Assembly: GCA_002345575.1 (NCBI GenBank)
Contig: DDVX01000020.1
Location: 118,778 to 182,777, forward strand
Origin: Stutzerimonas stutzeri
GTDB taxonomy: Bacteria; Pseudomonadota; Gammaproteobacteria; Pseudomonadales; Pseudomonadaceae
Length of the DNA stretch: 64,000 bases
Reading direction: 5' to 3'
Positions 36,464 through 45,971 of this stretch are shown one piece after another. Positions within the stretch are counted from its first letter, which is position 1, and every line of letters starts with the position of its first letter. The notes beneath the pieces are model-generated. The model saw only the letters and a list, made by a program, of their open reading frames with translations, made no database searches and was not told where the DNA came from. The position numbers and the translations under genes are program-made.

Positions 36464-36715
36464 TCAGGCCGTGGCCTGCTCCAGCCATCCCAGCAACCGG
36501 ATGGCTTCCTCCCGGCTTTCGCCGCAGACACCCTGATCAGCACTGAACGCAGTGCACACCGCAGGTCGTGTCGACTGACCAAACAATCCGCAGAAATTTG
36601 CCTCCGTCAGATGCAGGCAACGCACTCCCGCCGGCTTGCCGCTCGGCATGCCGGGTATTGCAGAGCTGATCGAAGGGGCGATGCAGCAGGCACCGCAACC
36701 AGGGCGACATTCCAT
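36464..36715 (-). CDS. YkgJ family cysteine-cluster protein
   Basis: 83-residue protein with the YkgJ/CxxxCxxCC zinc or iron cluster. Cysteines occur in MECRPGCGACCIAPSIS at the N-terminus, CLHLTEANFCGLFG and RPAVCTAFSADQGVCGES. The conserved pattern RPxVCxxF is present. The start is the ATG at 36715; the frame upstream of it shows no family match. A possible Fur-like site lies 24-42 bases upstream. Confidence 0.85.
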   Translation of the reverse strand: MECRPGCGACCIAPSISSAIPGMPSGKPAGVRCLHLTEANFCGLFGQSTRPAVCTAFSADQGVCGESREEAIRLLGWLEQATA

Positions 36716-37048
36716 TTTTGAGATCCGAAAAAATGGGCGTCGATAATAATCATTGCCCTGGCAAAACGCAGCAGCTGAGGCGTGCCACGCATCGGCTACG
36801 CCTGCCACCCGGTTAGTTGAAGATCATGCAGGAGCACTTCACCCTTCTTCGTAGCGTTCAACTCGAATAACACCGAGCGGTGCAGGTGATAGGCACGTGT
36901 ATTTATCTTTCGCGGTTAAGACGGTAATCGCGCGTCATCCGCGCCCCACCTTGCTGCGCTGAAATCAGCCTGCCAAAACAGCTTCTGATGACGCCACCGC
37001 TGCGCTTGGGCATACTTTCCAACCCTTTCCACCCATCAGGTAATCCGC
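36716..37048. other. 333-base intergenic region, ykgJ to ppnP
   Basis: Divergent region containing the upstream sequences of both flanking genes. GATAATAATCATT around 36742-36754 is the only notable motif (see the separate entry). I see no gene or RNA in the remainder. Confidence 0.45.
36739..36757 (-). promoter_or_regulatory. Weak candidate Fur box before ykgJ
   Basis: By eye, 13 of 19 positions agree with the Fur consensus (GATAATGATAATCATTATC). The best part is ATAATCATT. It lies just upstream of a gene for a probable metal-cluster protein. This is a suggestion only. Confidence 0.25.
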
Positions 37049-37330
37049 ATGTTCAAGGTCAACGAGTACTTCGACGGCACCGTCAAATCCATCGCCTTCG
37101 ATATGGACGATGGCCCCGCAACCATCGGCGTCATGGCTCCCGGCGAATACGAATTCGGCACTGCTCAGCTGGAAGTGATGCACGTGGTCGCTGGCAGCCT
37201 GGACGTCAAACTGCCGGGCAGCGACACCTTTGAAACCTTCGCCAGCGGTACCCGTTTCACCGTACCGGCCAACAGCAAGTTCCAGCTAAAGGTTGCGATC
37301 GATACCGCATACCTGTGTGAATATCGCTGA
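37049..37330 (+). CDS. ppnP: Pyrimidine/purine nucleoside phosphorylase PpnP
   Basis: 93-residue cupin-fold enzyme (YaiE/DUF1255) that splits nucleosides with phosphate. Nearly the whole family pattern is visible: [52 protein letters not shown] and a C-terminal YLCEYR. Length equals the family norm. It lies 105 bases before rimO on the same strand; a separate rimO promoter is likely. Confidence 0.92.
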   Translation: MFKVNEYFDGTVKSIAFDMDDGPATIGVMAPGEYEFGTAQLEVMHVVAGSLDVKLPGSDTFETFASGTRFTVPANSKFQLKVAIDTAYLCEYR

Positions 37331-37385
37331 GAAAAAAACGTTAAACGGAAGGCAGACAGGCCGGGTGAAAAGCGAAAAAGCGCTA

Positions 37386-37391
37386 TATAAT
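37386..37391 (+). promoter_or_regulatory. Possible -10 element for rimO
   Basis: Perfect TATAAT 44 bases before the rimO ATG. No good -35 hexamer is present at 16-18 bases, so the call rests on the -10 alone. Confidence 0.35.
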
Positions 37392-37435
37392 CCGCCGCCA
37401 TTTTTCCCAGCAGCATCACCGAGGCCCGGCCTGTC

Positions 37436-38761
37436 ATGTCGAAAAAAGTCCCAAGCGTAGGGTTTGTTTCACTCGGGTGCCCGAAGGCAACGGTGGACTC
37501 GGAGCGCATTCTTACCCAGCTGCGCATGGAGGGTTACCAGATCGTGCCGTCCTACGAGGACGCCGATGTGGTGGTTGTCAATACCTGCGGCTTTATCGAC
37601 AGCGCCAAGGCCGAGTCGCTGGATGCCATCGGCGAAGCCATCGCCGAAAACGGCAAGGTCATCGTCACCGGCTGCATGGGCGTGGATGAAAATAACATCC
37701 GCGGCGTGCACCCCAGCGTACTGGCCGTCACCGGGCCGCAGCAGTACGAGCAAGTAATCAACGCCGTACACGAAGTGATCCCGCCGAATATCGAGCACGA
37801 TCCCTTCGTCGATCTGGTGCCGCCCCAAGGCATCAAGCTCACCCCGCGCCACTACGCCTATCTGAAGATTTCCGAAGGCTGCAATCACAGCTGCAGCTTT
37901 TGCATCATCCCCTCCATGCGCGGCAAGCTGGTCAGCCGCCCGGTGGGCAGCGTACTCAGCGAAGCCGAACGCTTGGTCAAGGCCGGCGTCAAGGAAGTTC
38001 TGGTGATCAGCCAGGACACCAGCGCCTACGGTGTCGATCTCAAATACAAGCTGGACTTTTGGAACGGCCAGCCGGTCAAGACACGCATGCTGGAGCTATG
38101 CGAGGAGCTGGGCAAGATGGGCGTCTGGGTGCGCCTGCATTACGTCTACCCGTACCCTAACGTCGACGATGTGATTCCGCTGATGGCCGCCGGCAAAATC
38201 CTGCCCTACCTGGACATTCCCTTCCAGCACGCCAGCCCCAAAGTACTCAAGGCCATGAAACGGCCTGCCTTCGAGGACAAAACTCTGGCGCGCATCAAAA
38301 AGTGGCGCGAGATCTGCCCCGAGCTGACCATCCGCTCCACCTTTATCGTCGGCTTCCCTGGCGAGACCGAGGAAGACTTCCAATACCTGCTCGACTGGCT
38401 CACCGACGCCCAGCTGGATCGCGTCGGCTGCTTCCAATACTCCCCCGTCGAAGGCGCACCTGCTGAAGAAATGGGTCTACAAGCCGTACCGGACGAGATC
38501 AAGCAGGAGCGCTGGGACCGCTTCATGGCACACCAGCAAGCCATCAGCGCCGCACGCCTGCAGCTGAAAATCGGCAACGAAATGGATGTGCTCATCGACG
38601 AAGTGGTCGAAGACGGCGCCATCGGCCGCTCCTGGGCCGACGCCCCGGAAATTGATGGCATGGTCTACATCGACAGCGAGCACCCACTGCAACCCGGCAA
38701 CAAAGTGCGCGTGCGCGTGACCCATGCCGACGAGTACGACCTCTGGGCCGAAGCGATCTGA
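37436..38761 (+). CDS. rimO: Ribosomal protein S12 methylthiotransferase RimO
   Basis: 441-residue radical-SAM enzyme that adds a methylthio group to Asp88/89 of ribosomal protein S12. N-terminal UPF0004 domain cysteines appear in [24 protein letters not shown] and VTGCMG. The radical SAM motif is [11 protein letters not shown] (about residues 149-159). A C-terminal TRAM domain runs from about 375 ([20 protein letters not shown]). All six cluster cysteines are present. A stable hairpin follows the stop. Confidence 0.97.
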   Translation: MSKKVPSVGFVSLGCPKATVDSERILTQLRMEGYQIVPSYEDADVVVVNTCGFIDSAKAESLDAIGEAIAENGKVIVTGCMGVDENNIRGVHPSVLAVTGPQQYEQVINAVHEVIPPNIEHDPFVDLVPPQGIKLTPRHYAYLKISEGCNHSCSFCIIPSMRGKLVSRPVGSVLSEAERLVKAGVKEVLVISQDTSAYGVDLKYKLDFWNGQPVKTRMLELCEELGKMGVWVRLHYVYPYPNVDDVIPLMAAGKILPYLDIPFQHASPKVLKAMKRPAFEDKTLARIKKWREICPELTIRSTFIVGFPGETEEDFQYLLDWLTDAQLDRVGCFQYSPVEGAPAEEMGLQAVPDEIKQERWDRFMAHQQAISAARLQLKIGNEMDVLIDEVVEDGAIGRSWADAPEIDGMVYIDSEHPLQPGNKVRVRVTHADEYDLWAEAI

Positions 38762-38779
38762 TCGCCCCACCGTCAGAAG

Positions 38780-38801
38780 AAGCCCCGCTGATGCGGGGCT
38801 T
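38780..38801 (+). terminator. Hairpin after rimO
   Basis: Perfect 9-bp stem AAGCCCCGC / GCGGGGCTT with loop TGAT, 19 bases after the rimO stop. No T run follows beyond the stem, so efficiency is uncertain. Confidence 0.65.
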
Positions 38802-39053
38802 AGCGCTGGCCAGTTACGGCAGAAAACTTCAGCTCTGGATAGTGTAAAAATCGGCTTCAATATTGCCGAGCCGGTTCATTCAGCACGCTGCAGCGCTCAT
38901 CCTTTGGGTCTAAACCCGCCATCTTTTAGATGCAGACTTGTTCTCGCCCATGCCTGTCAGCTGTAAGAGTGATTGGGAGGCACGCGTCTTCCCCGACGCA
39001 TCTCTCGACTACTAACCGCCCTCGTTCGGGCACTGTCAGGCCAGGAGAACATA

Positions 39054-39329
39054 ATGACTCAGTACTTGATCGAACGTGAAATCGCAGGCGCAGGCGACAT
39101 GTCGGAACAAGCCCTCCGTGACGCATCCAAGCACTCCAACAGCGTACTTGCAGACATGAGCCCTGAAATACAGTGGGTCCATAGCTACGTGGCCGGCGAC
39201 AAGATCTATTGCGTCTATAACGCACCCAGTGAAGAGCTGATCCGGGAACATGCCGAGAAGTCGGGCTTCCCGGCGAACAAGATTACCCCCGTCAGCGCCG
39301 TCATCGACCCCTCTACAGCGAACAAATAA
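39054..39329 (+). CDS. DUF4242 family protein (SCO4226-like)
   Basis: 91-residue alpha/beta-barrel protein of the DUF4242 family. It begins MTQYLIEREIAGAG; the centre has IQWVHSYVAGDKIYCVYNAP and the C-terminal part FPANKITPVSAVID. Streptomyces SCO4226 binds nickel, but the function here is unknown. CAGGAGA lies 8 bases before the ATG, which I prefer to a longer frame starting at 38973. It stands alone, with 292 bases of otherwise empty sequence after rimO. Confidence 0.82.
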   Translation: MTQYLIEREIAGAGDMSEQALRDASKHSNSVLADMSPEIQWVHSYVAGDKIYCVYNAPSEELIREHAEKSGFPANKITPVSAVIDPSTANK

Positions 39330-39452
39330 GCAGTCGGTTCTAAATCAATGGCCGAGTTCCCGCTCTCGTACGAACTCAGCCATTGACGGTTCCTAATACA
39401 CACTGCGGCCTTGTCGGCGCTATCATTGCTACTCTTTTGGTCGGTTATCACC

Positions 39453-40145
39453 ATGCATCACAGCGTCAGCCCCGTTGGCATTCTGCGCTCCTGCTTCAGA
39501 GAAAAGTTCGCCATCCCGCGCCAGCCTCGCTTGGCTCCCGCCGCTCGTGGCGTGCTGGAGTTGCTGCCGCCCTTCGACACGGGCGAAGCGGTAGCGGGAC
39601 TGGAGCAGGTCAGCCATGTCTGGCTGCTGTTTCTCTTCCATCAGGCGCTTGAGGAAAAGCCGCGTCTGAAGGTTCGTCCGCCTCGGCTGGGCGGTAACAA
39701 GATGATTGGCGTTTTTGCCACCCGCGCCACCCATCGCCCTAATGGCATCGGCCAGTCAGTGGTCAGGCTCGATAAAGTCGAGCCTGGACGGCTGCTGGTA
39801 TCCGGCATCGATCTGCTGGACGGCACGCCAATTATCGACATCAAACCCTATGTGCCCTACGCCGATGTTCTGCCAGAGGCCCGTAACGACATGGCTGCCA
39901 ATGCACCCGCTTTGATCGAGGTGCACTGGAGCGAAAGCGCCCTCGCCCAGGCACACGATCAGGCGCTGCGCCTGAGTGAGCCGGCGGTCGAACTGATTGA
40001 ACAATGCCTGGCCCAGGACCCTCGCCCGGCCTACCAGAAGCCCGATCCCGAACGACGCTACGGCGCGCAGTTCTGGGATCTGGAGGTGCGCTGGCATTAT
40101 CCCGAGGCTGGGGTGATCCGCGTGCTGGAAGTGGTGCCAGCATAG
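39453..40145 (+). CDS. trmO: tRNA (N6-threonylcarbamoyladenosine-37-N6)-methyltransferase TrmO
   Basis: 230-residue TsaA/YaeB-type SAM methyltransferase giving m6t6A in threonine tRNA. Motifs are SPVGILRSCFREKFAIPRQPRLAP, HVWLLFLFHQ, GVFATRATHRPNGIGQSVVRL and GIDLLDGTPIIDIKPYVPYAD. A C-terminal domain is present (YGAQFWDLEVRWHY). The ATG at 39453 gives the conserved N-terminus. Confidence 0.94.
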   Translation: MHHSVSPVGILRSCFREKFAIPRQPRLAPAARGVLELLPPFDTGEAVAGLEQVSHVWLLFLFHQALEEKPRLKVRPPRLGGNKMIGVFATRATHRPNGIGQSVVRLDKVEPGRLLVSGIDLLDGTPIIDIKPYVPYADVLPEARNDMAANAPALIEVHWSESALAQAHDQALRLSEPAVELIEQCLAQDPRPAYQKPDPERRYGAQFWDLEVRWHYPEAGVIRVLEVVPA

Positions 40146-40229
40146 CTCTTTGAAACGGCTCGATATCTCGCCGTTGGTTTGGAAAAGTTTGCGGCGTTTT
40201 CCACCCCTAGGTCAGCCTCTGGTGCAGGT

Positions 40230-42764
40230 TTAGTGCTCAGGCACCAACCACAGACGCTGGGTGCCATATACCTTGTCGATGTTCTGCGTCTTGAACGGGA
40301 AGCTCATGTACCCCCCTTTCATCCACGCTTCGATACCATCGGCGTAATTCGGGCTGGCAGGGTTGCCGGACTGCCCCGAGCTATTCAGGCCGATCAGCGG
40401 CTCGTCGCGCCCGAAGTCGACGACGATACGCATGGCCGGTATCAACCAGGTATTGAAGTTCTGCCCCCAATGGTACGCAGAGACGTTCAGCGTGCTGTGA
40501 TCACCGCCGGCAGGGTATGGGCCGCGATCGAGATAGCCACGAATGGCATTGACGCTGCTCCGCCTGCTGGCAGGCAGGTAAGGCGCGAGCTGTGTGGTAC
40601 CTGTCGACCAGGTATAGGTGTGCAACTTGCCCCACTGCCAGGCGCTACTGTCGCTACCCAGTTTCGCGGTCAGGTGATCGACCGCCGCCACCAGGCTGCG
40701 CGCAAGAATGGACGGCTTGTCCTCTTTCTGCGGCGTGTTCACATCATCCCAGTAGGGGCTATCGTCACGCCCGAGCAGATGATCGGCCTGCGCCGAATAT
40801 GAGGTATTGGCACTCTGCACCAGCGCCTTCCACGCGGAGCTGTTGTCTGGGCCAAGCTCATCGAGGAAGGTCAGCCGGGCACTTTCGTGTAAGAAAGCCG
40901 AATAGAGTGCGGCATCAGCGGATGTGGCATCCATCACCCCCTCGAACTTCAGCAACCGCGAGAGGGCCATGCGCGCCCTGTCGCGCTCACTGGCCGGCAA
41001 CGCGGCGATGGCCTGCTGCAACGGCTCGCGCATGGACGGCCCTTCGAACATAGCAACCAGCTTGGCGGCGAACGGGGTCTGCCGGTCGTACTGCATGGCG
41101 ATCATGCTGGCGGTGTCGTGCCGGCCCTGTCCCGCCAATTCTGCCAGGCGCTCGGCGCGTTCGGGGTAGTGCCAGGAGTTTGATAATTGCATACCGTAGC
41201 CGCGCGGCACCGTGCGATGGTTGGCTGTGCCGAGCCAGCCCTGGGCCGGATCCTGGTCATAGGGATGCAACATTGGATCGGCGAAACCATCCCAGTCATA
41301 AAGCCCGTCCCAGCCCGGTGAAGGCAGCAATCCCAGGCCACCACGACGGTTTGGATAGCGCCCGGTGACCTGCCAGCCAATACCCTGCTCGTCGGCGAAC
41401 ACCATGTTCAGCGCCATGGCGCGGATATCCCGAGTGGCCTCGAAGGCTTCATCGACACTTTTGGCCCGAGTGAGATCGAAGAAGGCATCTAGCGACTGGT
41501 CCGCTTCCAGCTGGGTGGTCTTCAGTGCCAGGCCATAGCCAGTGCCCAACTGCAGGGGCTGCAACGCATGCTTGCGCTCGCCTAGCACGCTGTTGAGCAG
41601 CGGGCCGTTGCGTGTCTCATAGATCGTCTCGCGAATGGGCCGCTGGCCTTTAATGATGAACGTCTCGTGACGCTCGCGTGCGGAAACCCACTTGCCATCG
41701 GCCAGATACTGCAGGCGACCATTTTCGCGCCGAACCTTTTCCAGAAACAGGTCCTGGTTGTCACCCATGACCATGGTCATGCCCCAGCCAAGCTTGCCGT
41801 TGAAGCCCGAGACCACCGCCGGAACACCCGCTACCGTCACCCCTGCCGCATTGAATTTTGGCGAGCGAATCTGCACGAAATTCCAATATGAGGGCATCGA
41901 CAGTGGCAGATGAGTGTCGTTGGCCATCACTGGCTTGCCGCTGCGCGTGCGACTGCCGGAAATGGCCCAGTTGTTGGAAGCCGCAACGCCGAGCATGCCC
42001 AGCTCAGTCACCTGCGCGGCGGCACGATCAATTGCTGCGAGGCCGGGGATTTCGCCCTTCAGCTTCAGACCTTCGAGCTTAGCCGCCTCGTCGAAGGGCA
42101 GCGGTTCATCGGGATAGGTCGGCAACAGCCAGGCAAGCTTGTCGCTGCCAACCCGCTGAGCCATTACCAGCGCTGCGATTTCCTCCTGCAGGTTCACCGA
42201 CAGGCCGAAGTTCAACAGGCAGAACACCAGCACCGAATCCTCTGGACTCCAGTATTCGGGCGTGTAACCAACGGCAGCCAGGTCCATCGGCAACTTGTTG
42301 CGATGCCTATACAAGTAGGCGTTGACGCCACGCGCATAAACCTCGAAGAAGCGCTTCATCCGTGGCGAGCTTTCGCGGTAGAGCAACTCGGCGCTCTTGC
42401 GCAGGTTGACCGCACGCATGAAGCGGTCGATCTCCAGCACACCGGGACCGACCATCTCAGCTAGCCGCCCCTGAGCCATCAGGCGCAGGCTTACCATCTG
42501 GCTTAAGCGGTCGGTGGCGTGGATATAGCCCAATCCGAACAGCGCATCGTGGAAGGTGGTGGTTTCGATCAGAGGCATGCCCAACGCGTTGCGCCGAATG
42601 CTGACGCGCTCAGCCAGCCCGGTCAGCGACTGCACACCCTGCTTCGGTGGCAGGCTGTCGCTGTAACGGCTGTCCAGGTAAGCCTGACACCCCGTCAGGC
42701 TGACAGCAGCAATGCTGGCACCGAGGATCAGGCGGACCAGATGAAGCGGCAGGCGCAGGGACAT
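40230..42764 (-). CDS. Penicillin acylase family N-terminal-nucleophile hydrolase
   Basis: 844-residue envelope hydrolase made as a precursor. The N-terminus has a lipoprotein-like signal ([18 protein letters not shown], Cys at about residue 24). An alpha-chain region follows, then the autocatalytic junction where Ser of [20 protein letters not shown] (about residue 260) becomes the beta-chain nucleophile. Later parts show YRFP-free Ntn features and a C-terminal GGDHSTLN. Family members include acylhomoserine-lactone acylases (PvdQ, QuiP) and penicillin acylases; substrate is not predictable here. I chose the ATG at 42764, with AAGGAG upstream. Confidence 0.9.
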   Translation of the reverse strand: MSLRLPLHLVRLILGASIAAVSLTGCQAYLDSRYSDSLPPKQGVQSLTGLAERVSIRRNALGMPLIETTTFHDALFGLGYIHATDRLSQMVSLRLMAQGRLAEMVGPGVLEIDRFMRAVNLRKSAELLYRESSPRMKRFFEVYARGVNAYLYRHRNKLPMDLAAVGYTPEYWSPEDSVLVFCLLNFGLSVNLQEEIAALVMAQRVGSDKLAWLLPTYPDEPLPFDEAAKLEGLKLKGEIPGLAAIDRAAAQVTELGMLGVAASNNWAISGSRTRSGKPVMANDTHLPLSMPSYWNFVQIRSPKFNAAGVTVAGVPAVVSGFNGKLGWGMTMVMGDNQDLFLEKVRRENGRLQYLADGKWVSARERHETFIIKGQRPIRETIYETRNGPLLNSVLGERKHALQPLQLGTGYGLALKTTQLEADQSLDAFFDLTRAKSVDEAFEATRDIRAMALNMVFADEQGIGWQVTGRYPNRRGGLGLLPSPGWDGLYDWDGFADPMLHPYDQDPAQGWLGTANHRTVPRGYGMQLSNSWHYPERAERLAELAGQGRHDTASMIAMQYDRQTPFAAKLVAMFEGPSMREPLQQAIAALPASERDRARMALSRLLKFEGVMDATSADAALYSAFLHESARLTFLDELGPDNSSAWKALVQSANTSYSAQADHLLGRDDSPYWDDVNTPQKEDKPSILARSLVAAVDHLTAKLGSDSSAWQWGKLHTYTWSTGTTQLAPYLPASRRSSVNAIRGYLDRGPYPAGGDHSTLNVSAYHWGQNFNTWLIPAMRIVVDFGRDEPLIGLNSSGQSGNPASPNYADGIEAWMKGGYMSFPFKTQNIDKVYGTQRLWLVPEH

Positions 42765-42834
42765 CGACGGCTCCTTTGAGCTGAGCGCAACAGGGCTAGG
42801 GTCAGGATAGAAGGAAAGCTGTGCTGCCGTCCGA

Positions 42835-43305
42835 TCAGGCGGCAGCCGTTGACAACGCCTCGTCCAGCAGCCAGCGCGCCGAACAGCGAGCGGCGGCCTT
42901 GTACTGCAACTCAAGGGCGCTAAATTGCGCCTCATGGCGGCGACGCTCAGTTTTCTCCAGTGCCTTCCAGGCGGCGTGAGTCGGTATCTGCGCAGTGGCG
43001 TCATAAAGCGTCTGGAAGACTTCGCAGCGCGGGTCCTGGCTAAGGTTGGTGTCGTAATTGTCGAGCAACACCTTGATGCGGATGGCGCCCTCAATCAGGG
43101 GCAGCTGTTCGTCGAGCAGGCTGCTGGCAAGAATCCGAAGATCGGCCGCTAAATCTGCATGCTGACGAGCTTGAGCTTCAGCCTGCTGCACAGCCTGCTG
43201 GCGCTCGTTACGCCAGACCCGTCGCCACAGATACAGCGCATAGCCTGCCAGTACGGCGACCAGCAGAGCGCCGACAAGCAGTAGTCCTGTAGCGAAGGGC
43301 GTCAT
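42835..43305 (-). CDS. DUF2489-like membrane-anchored protein
   Basis: 156 residues: one N-terminal membrane helix (residues 4-26, [23 protein letters not shown]) followed by a long alpha-helical, probably coiled-coil cytoplasmic part rich in Ala, Gln and Arg ([20 protein letters not shown]). The pattern fits DUF2489; function unknown. The start is the ATG at 43305, 7 bases after the stop of the SEC-C gene, so the two are coexpressed. Confidence 0.75.
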   Translation of the reverse strand: MTPFATGLLLVGALLVAVLAGYALYLWRRVWRNERQQAVQQAEAQARQHADLAADLRILASSLLDEQLPLIEGAIRIKVLLDNYDTNLSQDPRCEVFQTLYDATAQIPTHAAWKALEKTERRRHEAQFSALELQYKAAARCSARWLLDEALSTAAA

Positions 43306-43312
43306 TAGCGGC

Positions 43313-43513
43313 TCAAGCTCCGTGGCACTTCTTGAATTTCTTCTGGCTGCCGCACGGACATGGATCGTTGCGCCCGACATCCTTCAATGGATTGCGCACC
43401 GGATCATGGCCATGACTGCAGTGCGGACCATGGACATGCCCGTGGCCATGATCATGCTGATGATCATGGTCGTGATTGCAGTCGGGGCCATGTACATGAG
43501 GTTCGTTGTTCAT
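43313..43513 (-). CDS. Histidine-rich SEC-C motif protein
   Basis: 66-residue metal-binding protein in two parts. Residues 1-40 are extraordinarily rich in His and Asp ([20 protein letters not shown], then [12 protein letters not shown]). The C-terminus is a complete SEC-C zinc motif ([17 protein letters not shown]). SEC-C motifs occur at the end of SecA and in YecA/YchJ proteins. The His part suggests zinc, nickel or cobalt binding or storage. The string [11 protein letters not shown] recurs exactly in the unrelated protein at 59483-59770. It lies in a tight operon with LEA-like and DUF2489 genes. Confidence 0.9.
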   Translation of the reverse strand: MNNEPHVHGPDCNHDHDHQHDHGHGHVHGPHCSHGHDPVRNPLKDVGRNDPCPCGSQKKFKKCHGA

Positions 43514-43520
43514 CGAGTCG

Positions 43521-44018
43521 CTACTCCGGAATAAAGGTGCCGGGAATTATCTCGCCATTGCTGGAAATATGCACCTTGCGTCCGCCCCACATGCCGACCT
43601 TCAGCTCGCCATCAAGGCGGTAGGCGATGGGTCGATCCGGTTTTTCCAGCAGGCGCACGATATACTTCATGTGCCGCCAGAGATTGGTGTACACCGGAAC
43701 CTCGTAATAGCCGAAGCTGTTCGCCGGCACGGTCAGCCAGCCGCTGGATTCGCCACTGGCCAACTGGATGTCATTGAGGTGAACGTTATAGCGCAGGCCG
43801 CGTACAGGCAGGCTATGGTCGTTGGGGTTGTCGATGCGAAAACGCAGCATGAACTGCTGTTCCAGCAGGCGTGCCTTGATAATCTCGACCTTGGCCAGCT
43901 CTACCTGCGGGTTTTCGAAACCACCACCCAGCCAGGTCGAGCAACCCGACAATCCGGTCAGAAGGCTAAGCAACGCCACCGTTCTAAGTATTTTTATCGC
44001 GCGTTCCTGGCAAAGCAT
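43521..44018 (-). CDS. LEA type 2 / WHy-domain lipoprotein
   Basis: 165 residues with a lipoprotein signal ([16 protein letters not shown], lipidated Cys at about residue 22) and a single WHy/LEA14-type beta-sandwich domain. It carries the typical NPN-containing strand [25 protein letters not shown]. Such domains are linked to stress or desiccation tolerance in other organisms, but the role here is unknown. The start is the ATG at 44018; the longer frame to 44051 breaks the signal peptide pattern. It is first in the operon with the SEC-C and DUF2489 genes. Confidence 0.85.
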   Translation of the reverse strand: MLCQERAIKILRTVALLSLLTGLSGCSTWLGGGFENPQVELAKVEIIKARLLEQQFMLRFRIDNPNDHSLPVRGLRYNVHLNDIQLASGESSGWLTVPANSFGYYEVPVYTNLWRHMKYIVRLLEKPDRPIAYRLDGELKVGMWGGRKVHISSNGEIIPGTFIPE

Positions 44019-44145
44019 TCCGGTACTCCAAAGGACGGCCAAGTGTAACAAGCGTCAAACCGTCTGCAACGGGCTGGCGCACGAATTTCGCACACCCGCG
44101 TTACGCTTTGCTGACAGCCCTAACAGGCCAATACACCTCGGTCTT

Positions 44146-44351
<206 letters not shown>

Positions 44352-44364
44352 CGAGCCTTCCGCC

Positions 44365-45363
44365 TCAATCGATCAGCTCTGCAACCTTCAGCGCAGCAAT
44401 GGACGCACGCCAGCGCGGGTTCCGCTTGTATTCAGGCGTCACATCGAAGCGACCGTGCATTCTGCCCATGCGTTCCGAAGGCGTCACCTTCAACTGCTGC
44501 AGGGCTACCAGCGCGAGCTCGGCAGCAGCCCGGTCGTTGCACACCAGCCCCATGTCGCAACCCGCCGAAAGCGCGGCACGAATGCGCTCTGCTGCGTCAC
44601 CCGCAACATGGGCACCGGCCATGGACAGGTCGTCACTGAAGATCACGCCGCTGAAACCCAGCTCGCCACGCAAAATATCCTGCAGCCAGCGGCGCGAGAA
44701 GCCTGCAGGCTGCTCATCGACGCTGGGATAGATGACATGTGCCGGCATAACCGCATCGAGCTGGCTGCTCAAACGCTTGAACGGCACCAGATCGGCCGCT
44801 TGCAATTGTTCGAGACTGCGCTCGTCCACCGGAATCGCCACGTGAGAATCGGCCTCGGCCCAGCCATGTCCTGGGAAATGCTTGCCGGTGGCAGCCATGC
44901 CCGCCTCACGCATGCCCTTCATGAAGGCCCCGGCAAGATCGGCTGCGTGTAGCGGATCGCTCTCGAACGCCCGCGTACCGACCACCGCACTGCGCTGGTG
45001 ATCCAGATCAAGCACCGGTGCGAAGCTGAAGTCCAATCCTGCGGCGCGCACTTCAGTGGCCATCACCCACCCGCAGATCTCAGCCAACCGAACCGCATCG
45101 GCACAGCGCGCGATTTCACGCATCGCCGGCAGACGGATGAAGTCTCGACGCAGCCGCTGCACCCTCCCGCCTTCCTGGTCAACCGCCAGCAGTAGATCAG
45201 GGCGCACCGCGCGGATAGCCCGGCACAACTCCAGCACCTGACGTGGATGTTCGATATTTCGCGCGAACAAAATAAGTCCGCCGACTTCGGGCTGGCGCAG
45301 CAGTTGGCGGTCCTCGGCGGTCAGCCAGGTGCCGGCGATGTCCAGCATCAATGAACCTTGCAT
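44365..45363 (-). CDS. nagZ: Beta-N-acetylhexosaminidase NagZ
   Basis: 332-residue cytoplasmic GH3 enzyme of peptidoglycan recycling. It removes GlcNAc from anhydromuropeptides and so influences AmpR/AmpC induction. Visible: AVDQEGGRVQRLR, the catalytic His/Asp loop KHFPGHGWAEADSHVAIP, and the nucleophile Asp in GVIFSDDLSMAGA. It ends ALKVAELID. I chose the ATG at 45363 (MQGSLMLDIAGTWL); a TTG at 45369 is in frame. It lies 15 bases downstream of the L,D-transpeptidase gene. Confidence 0.96.
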   Translation of the reverse strand: MQGSLMLDIAGTWLTAEDRQLLRQPEVGGLILFARNIEHPRQVLELCRAIRAVRPDLLLAVDQEGGRVQRLRRDFIRLPAMREIARCADAVRLAEICGWVMATEVRAAGLDFSFAPVLDLDHQRSAVVGTRAFESDPLHAADLAGAFMKGMREAGMAATGKHFPGHGWAEADSHVAIPVDERSLEQLQAADLVPFKRLSSQLDAVMPAHVIYPSVDEQPAGFSRRWLQDILRGELGFSGVIFSDDLSMAGAHVAGDAAERIRAALSAGCDMGLVCNDRAAAELALVALQQLKVTPSERMGRMHGRFDVTPEYKRNPRWRASIAALKVAELID

Positions 45364-45378
45364 AGTCAAAGCGAATCC

Positions 45379-45903
45379 TTAATTCAGTATGGCGCTGGAC
45401 CAGTTCGGACAGGCTTCTTCCTCTATCTGTACCGCACAACCAGCCGGCACGAGAGCAAAAAGATCGAGCAGATCTGCATTGCGCAGCCTGACGCAGCCAT
45501 GGGAAAGCGGCACGCCCATGGGTTCCGAATCGGGCGTGCCATGCAGATAGATGTAGCGACGAAACGTATCGACCTCGCCCAGCCGGTTGCGTCCGAGTTC
45601 GCAGCCGCTGAGCCAGAGAATGCGGGTCAGGATCCAGTCACGGCCCCGAAACTTTGCGTGGAGCTCCGGGTTCCAGACTTCACCGGTCCAGCGCCGCCCA
45701 CGCAGCACGGCACCGATAGGCAATCCGTCGCCGATCCGAGCCCGCACCCGGTGACGCCCGCGTGGTGTGCAGCCCGAGCCGTTGCGTTCTCCAGCGCCAT
45801 TCAGCGCAGTGGATACGGGCAAGCGGACGCACAGCTCGCCGGCAGCGAAGCCGTAAAGCATCTGGTCAGCGATGGAAATATGCAGGAGATCGAGATCGGA
45901 CAT
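45379..45903 (-). CDS. L,D-transpeptidase family protein (YkuD)
   Basis: 174-residue protein with the YkuD active-site signature: His in YIYLHGTPDSEPMGVPLS and the catalytic Cys in SHGCVRLRNADLLDLF (about residues 138-153). It begins MSDLDLLHISIADQML with no evident signal peptide, which is unusual for an enzyme expected in the periplasm. YkuD domains make or remodel peptidoglycan or lipoprotein crosslinks. The ATG at 45903 is preferred to one at 45939. It lies between psrA and nagZ, all on the minus strand. Confidence 0.87.
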   Translation of the reverse strand: MSDLDLLHISIADQMLYGFAAGELCVRLPVSTALNGAGERNGSGCTPRGRHRVRARIGDGLPIGAVLRGRRWTGEVWNPELHAKFRGRDWILTRILWLSGCELGRNRLGEVDTFRRYIYLHGTPDSEPMGVPLSHGCVRLRNADLLDLFALVPAGCAVQIEEEACPNWSSAILN

Positions 45904-45971
45904 GGCCGTCAGCTTACCGCTCCAAGCCTGCACGCGCATCTAGGCAAGCCGTAGAAATAATCTGGCGCGGC

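Noticed and set aside
42765..43094. N-terminal extension of the penicillin-acylase-family gene
   Set aside because: The frame stays open upstream, but it overlaps the DUF2489 gene and would bury the lipoprotein signal; the AAGGAG before 42764 marks the true start.
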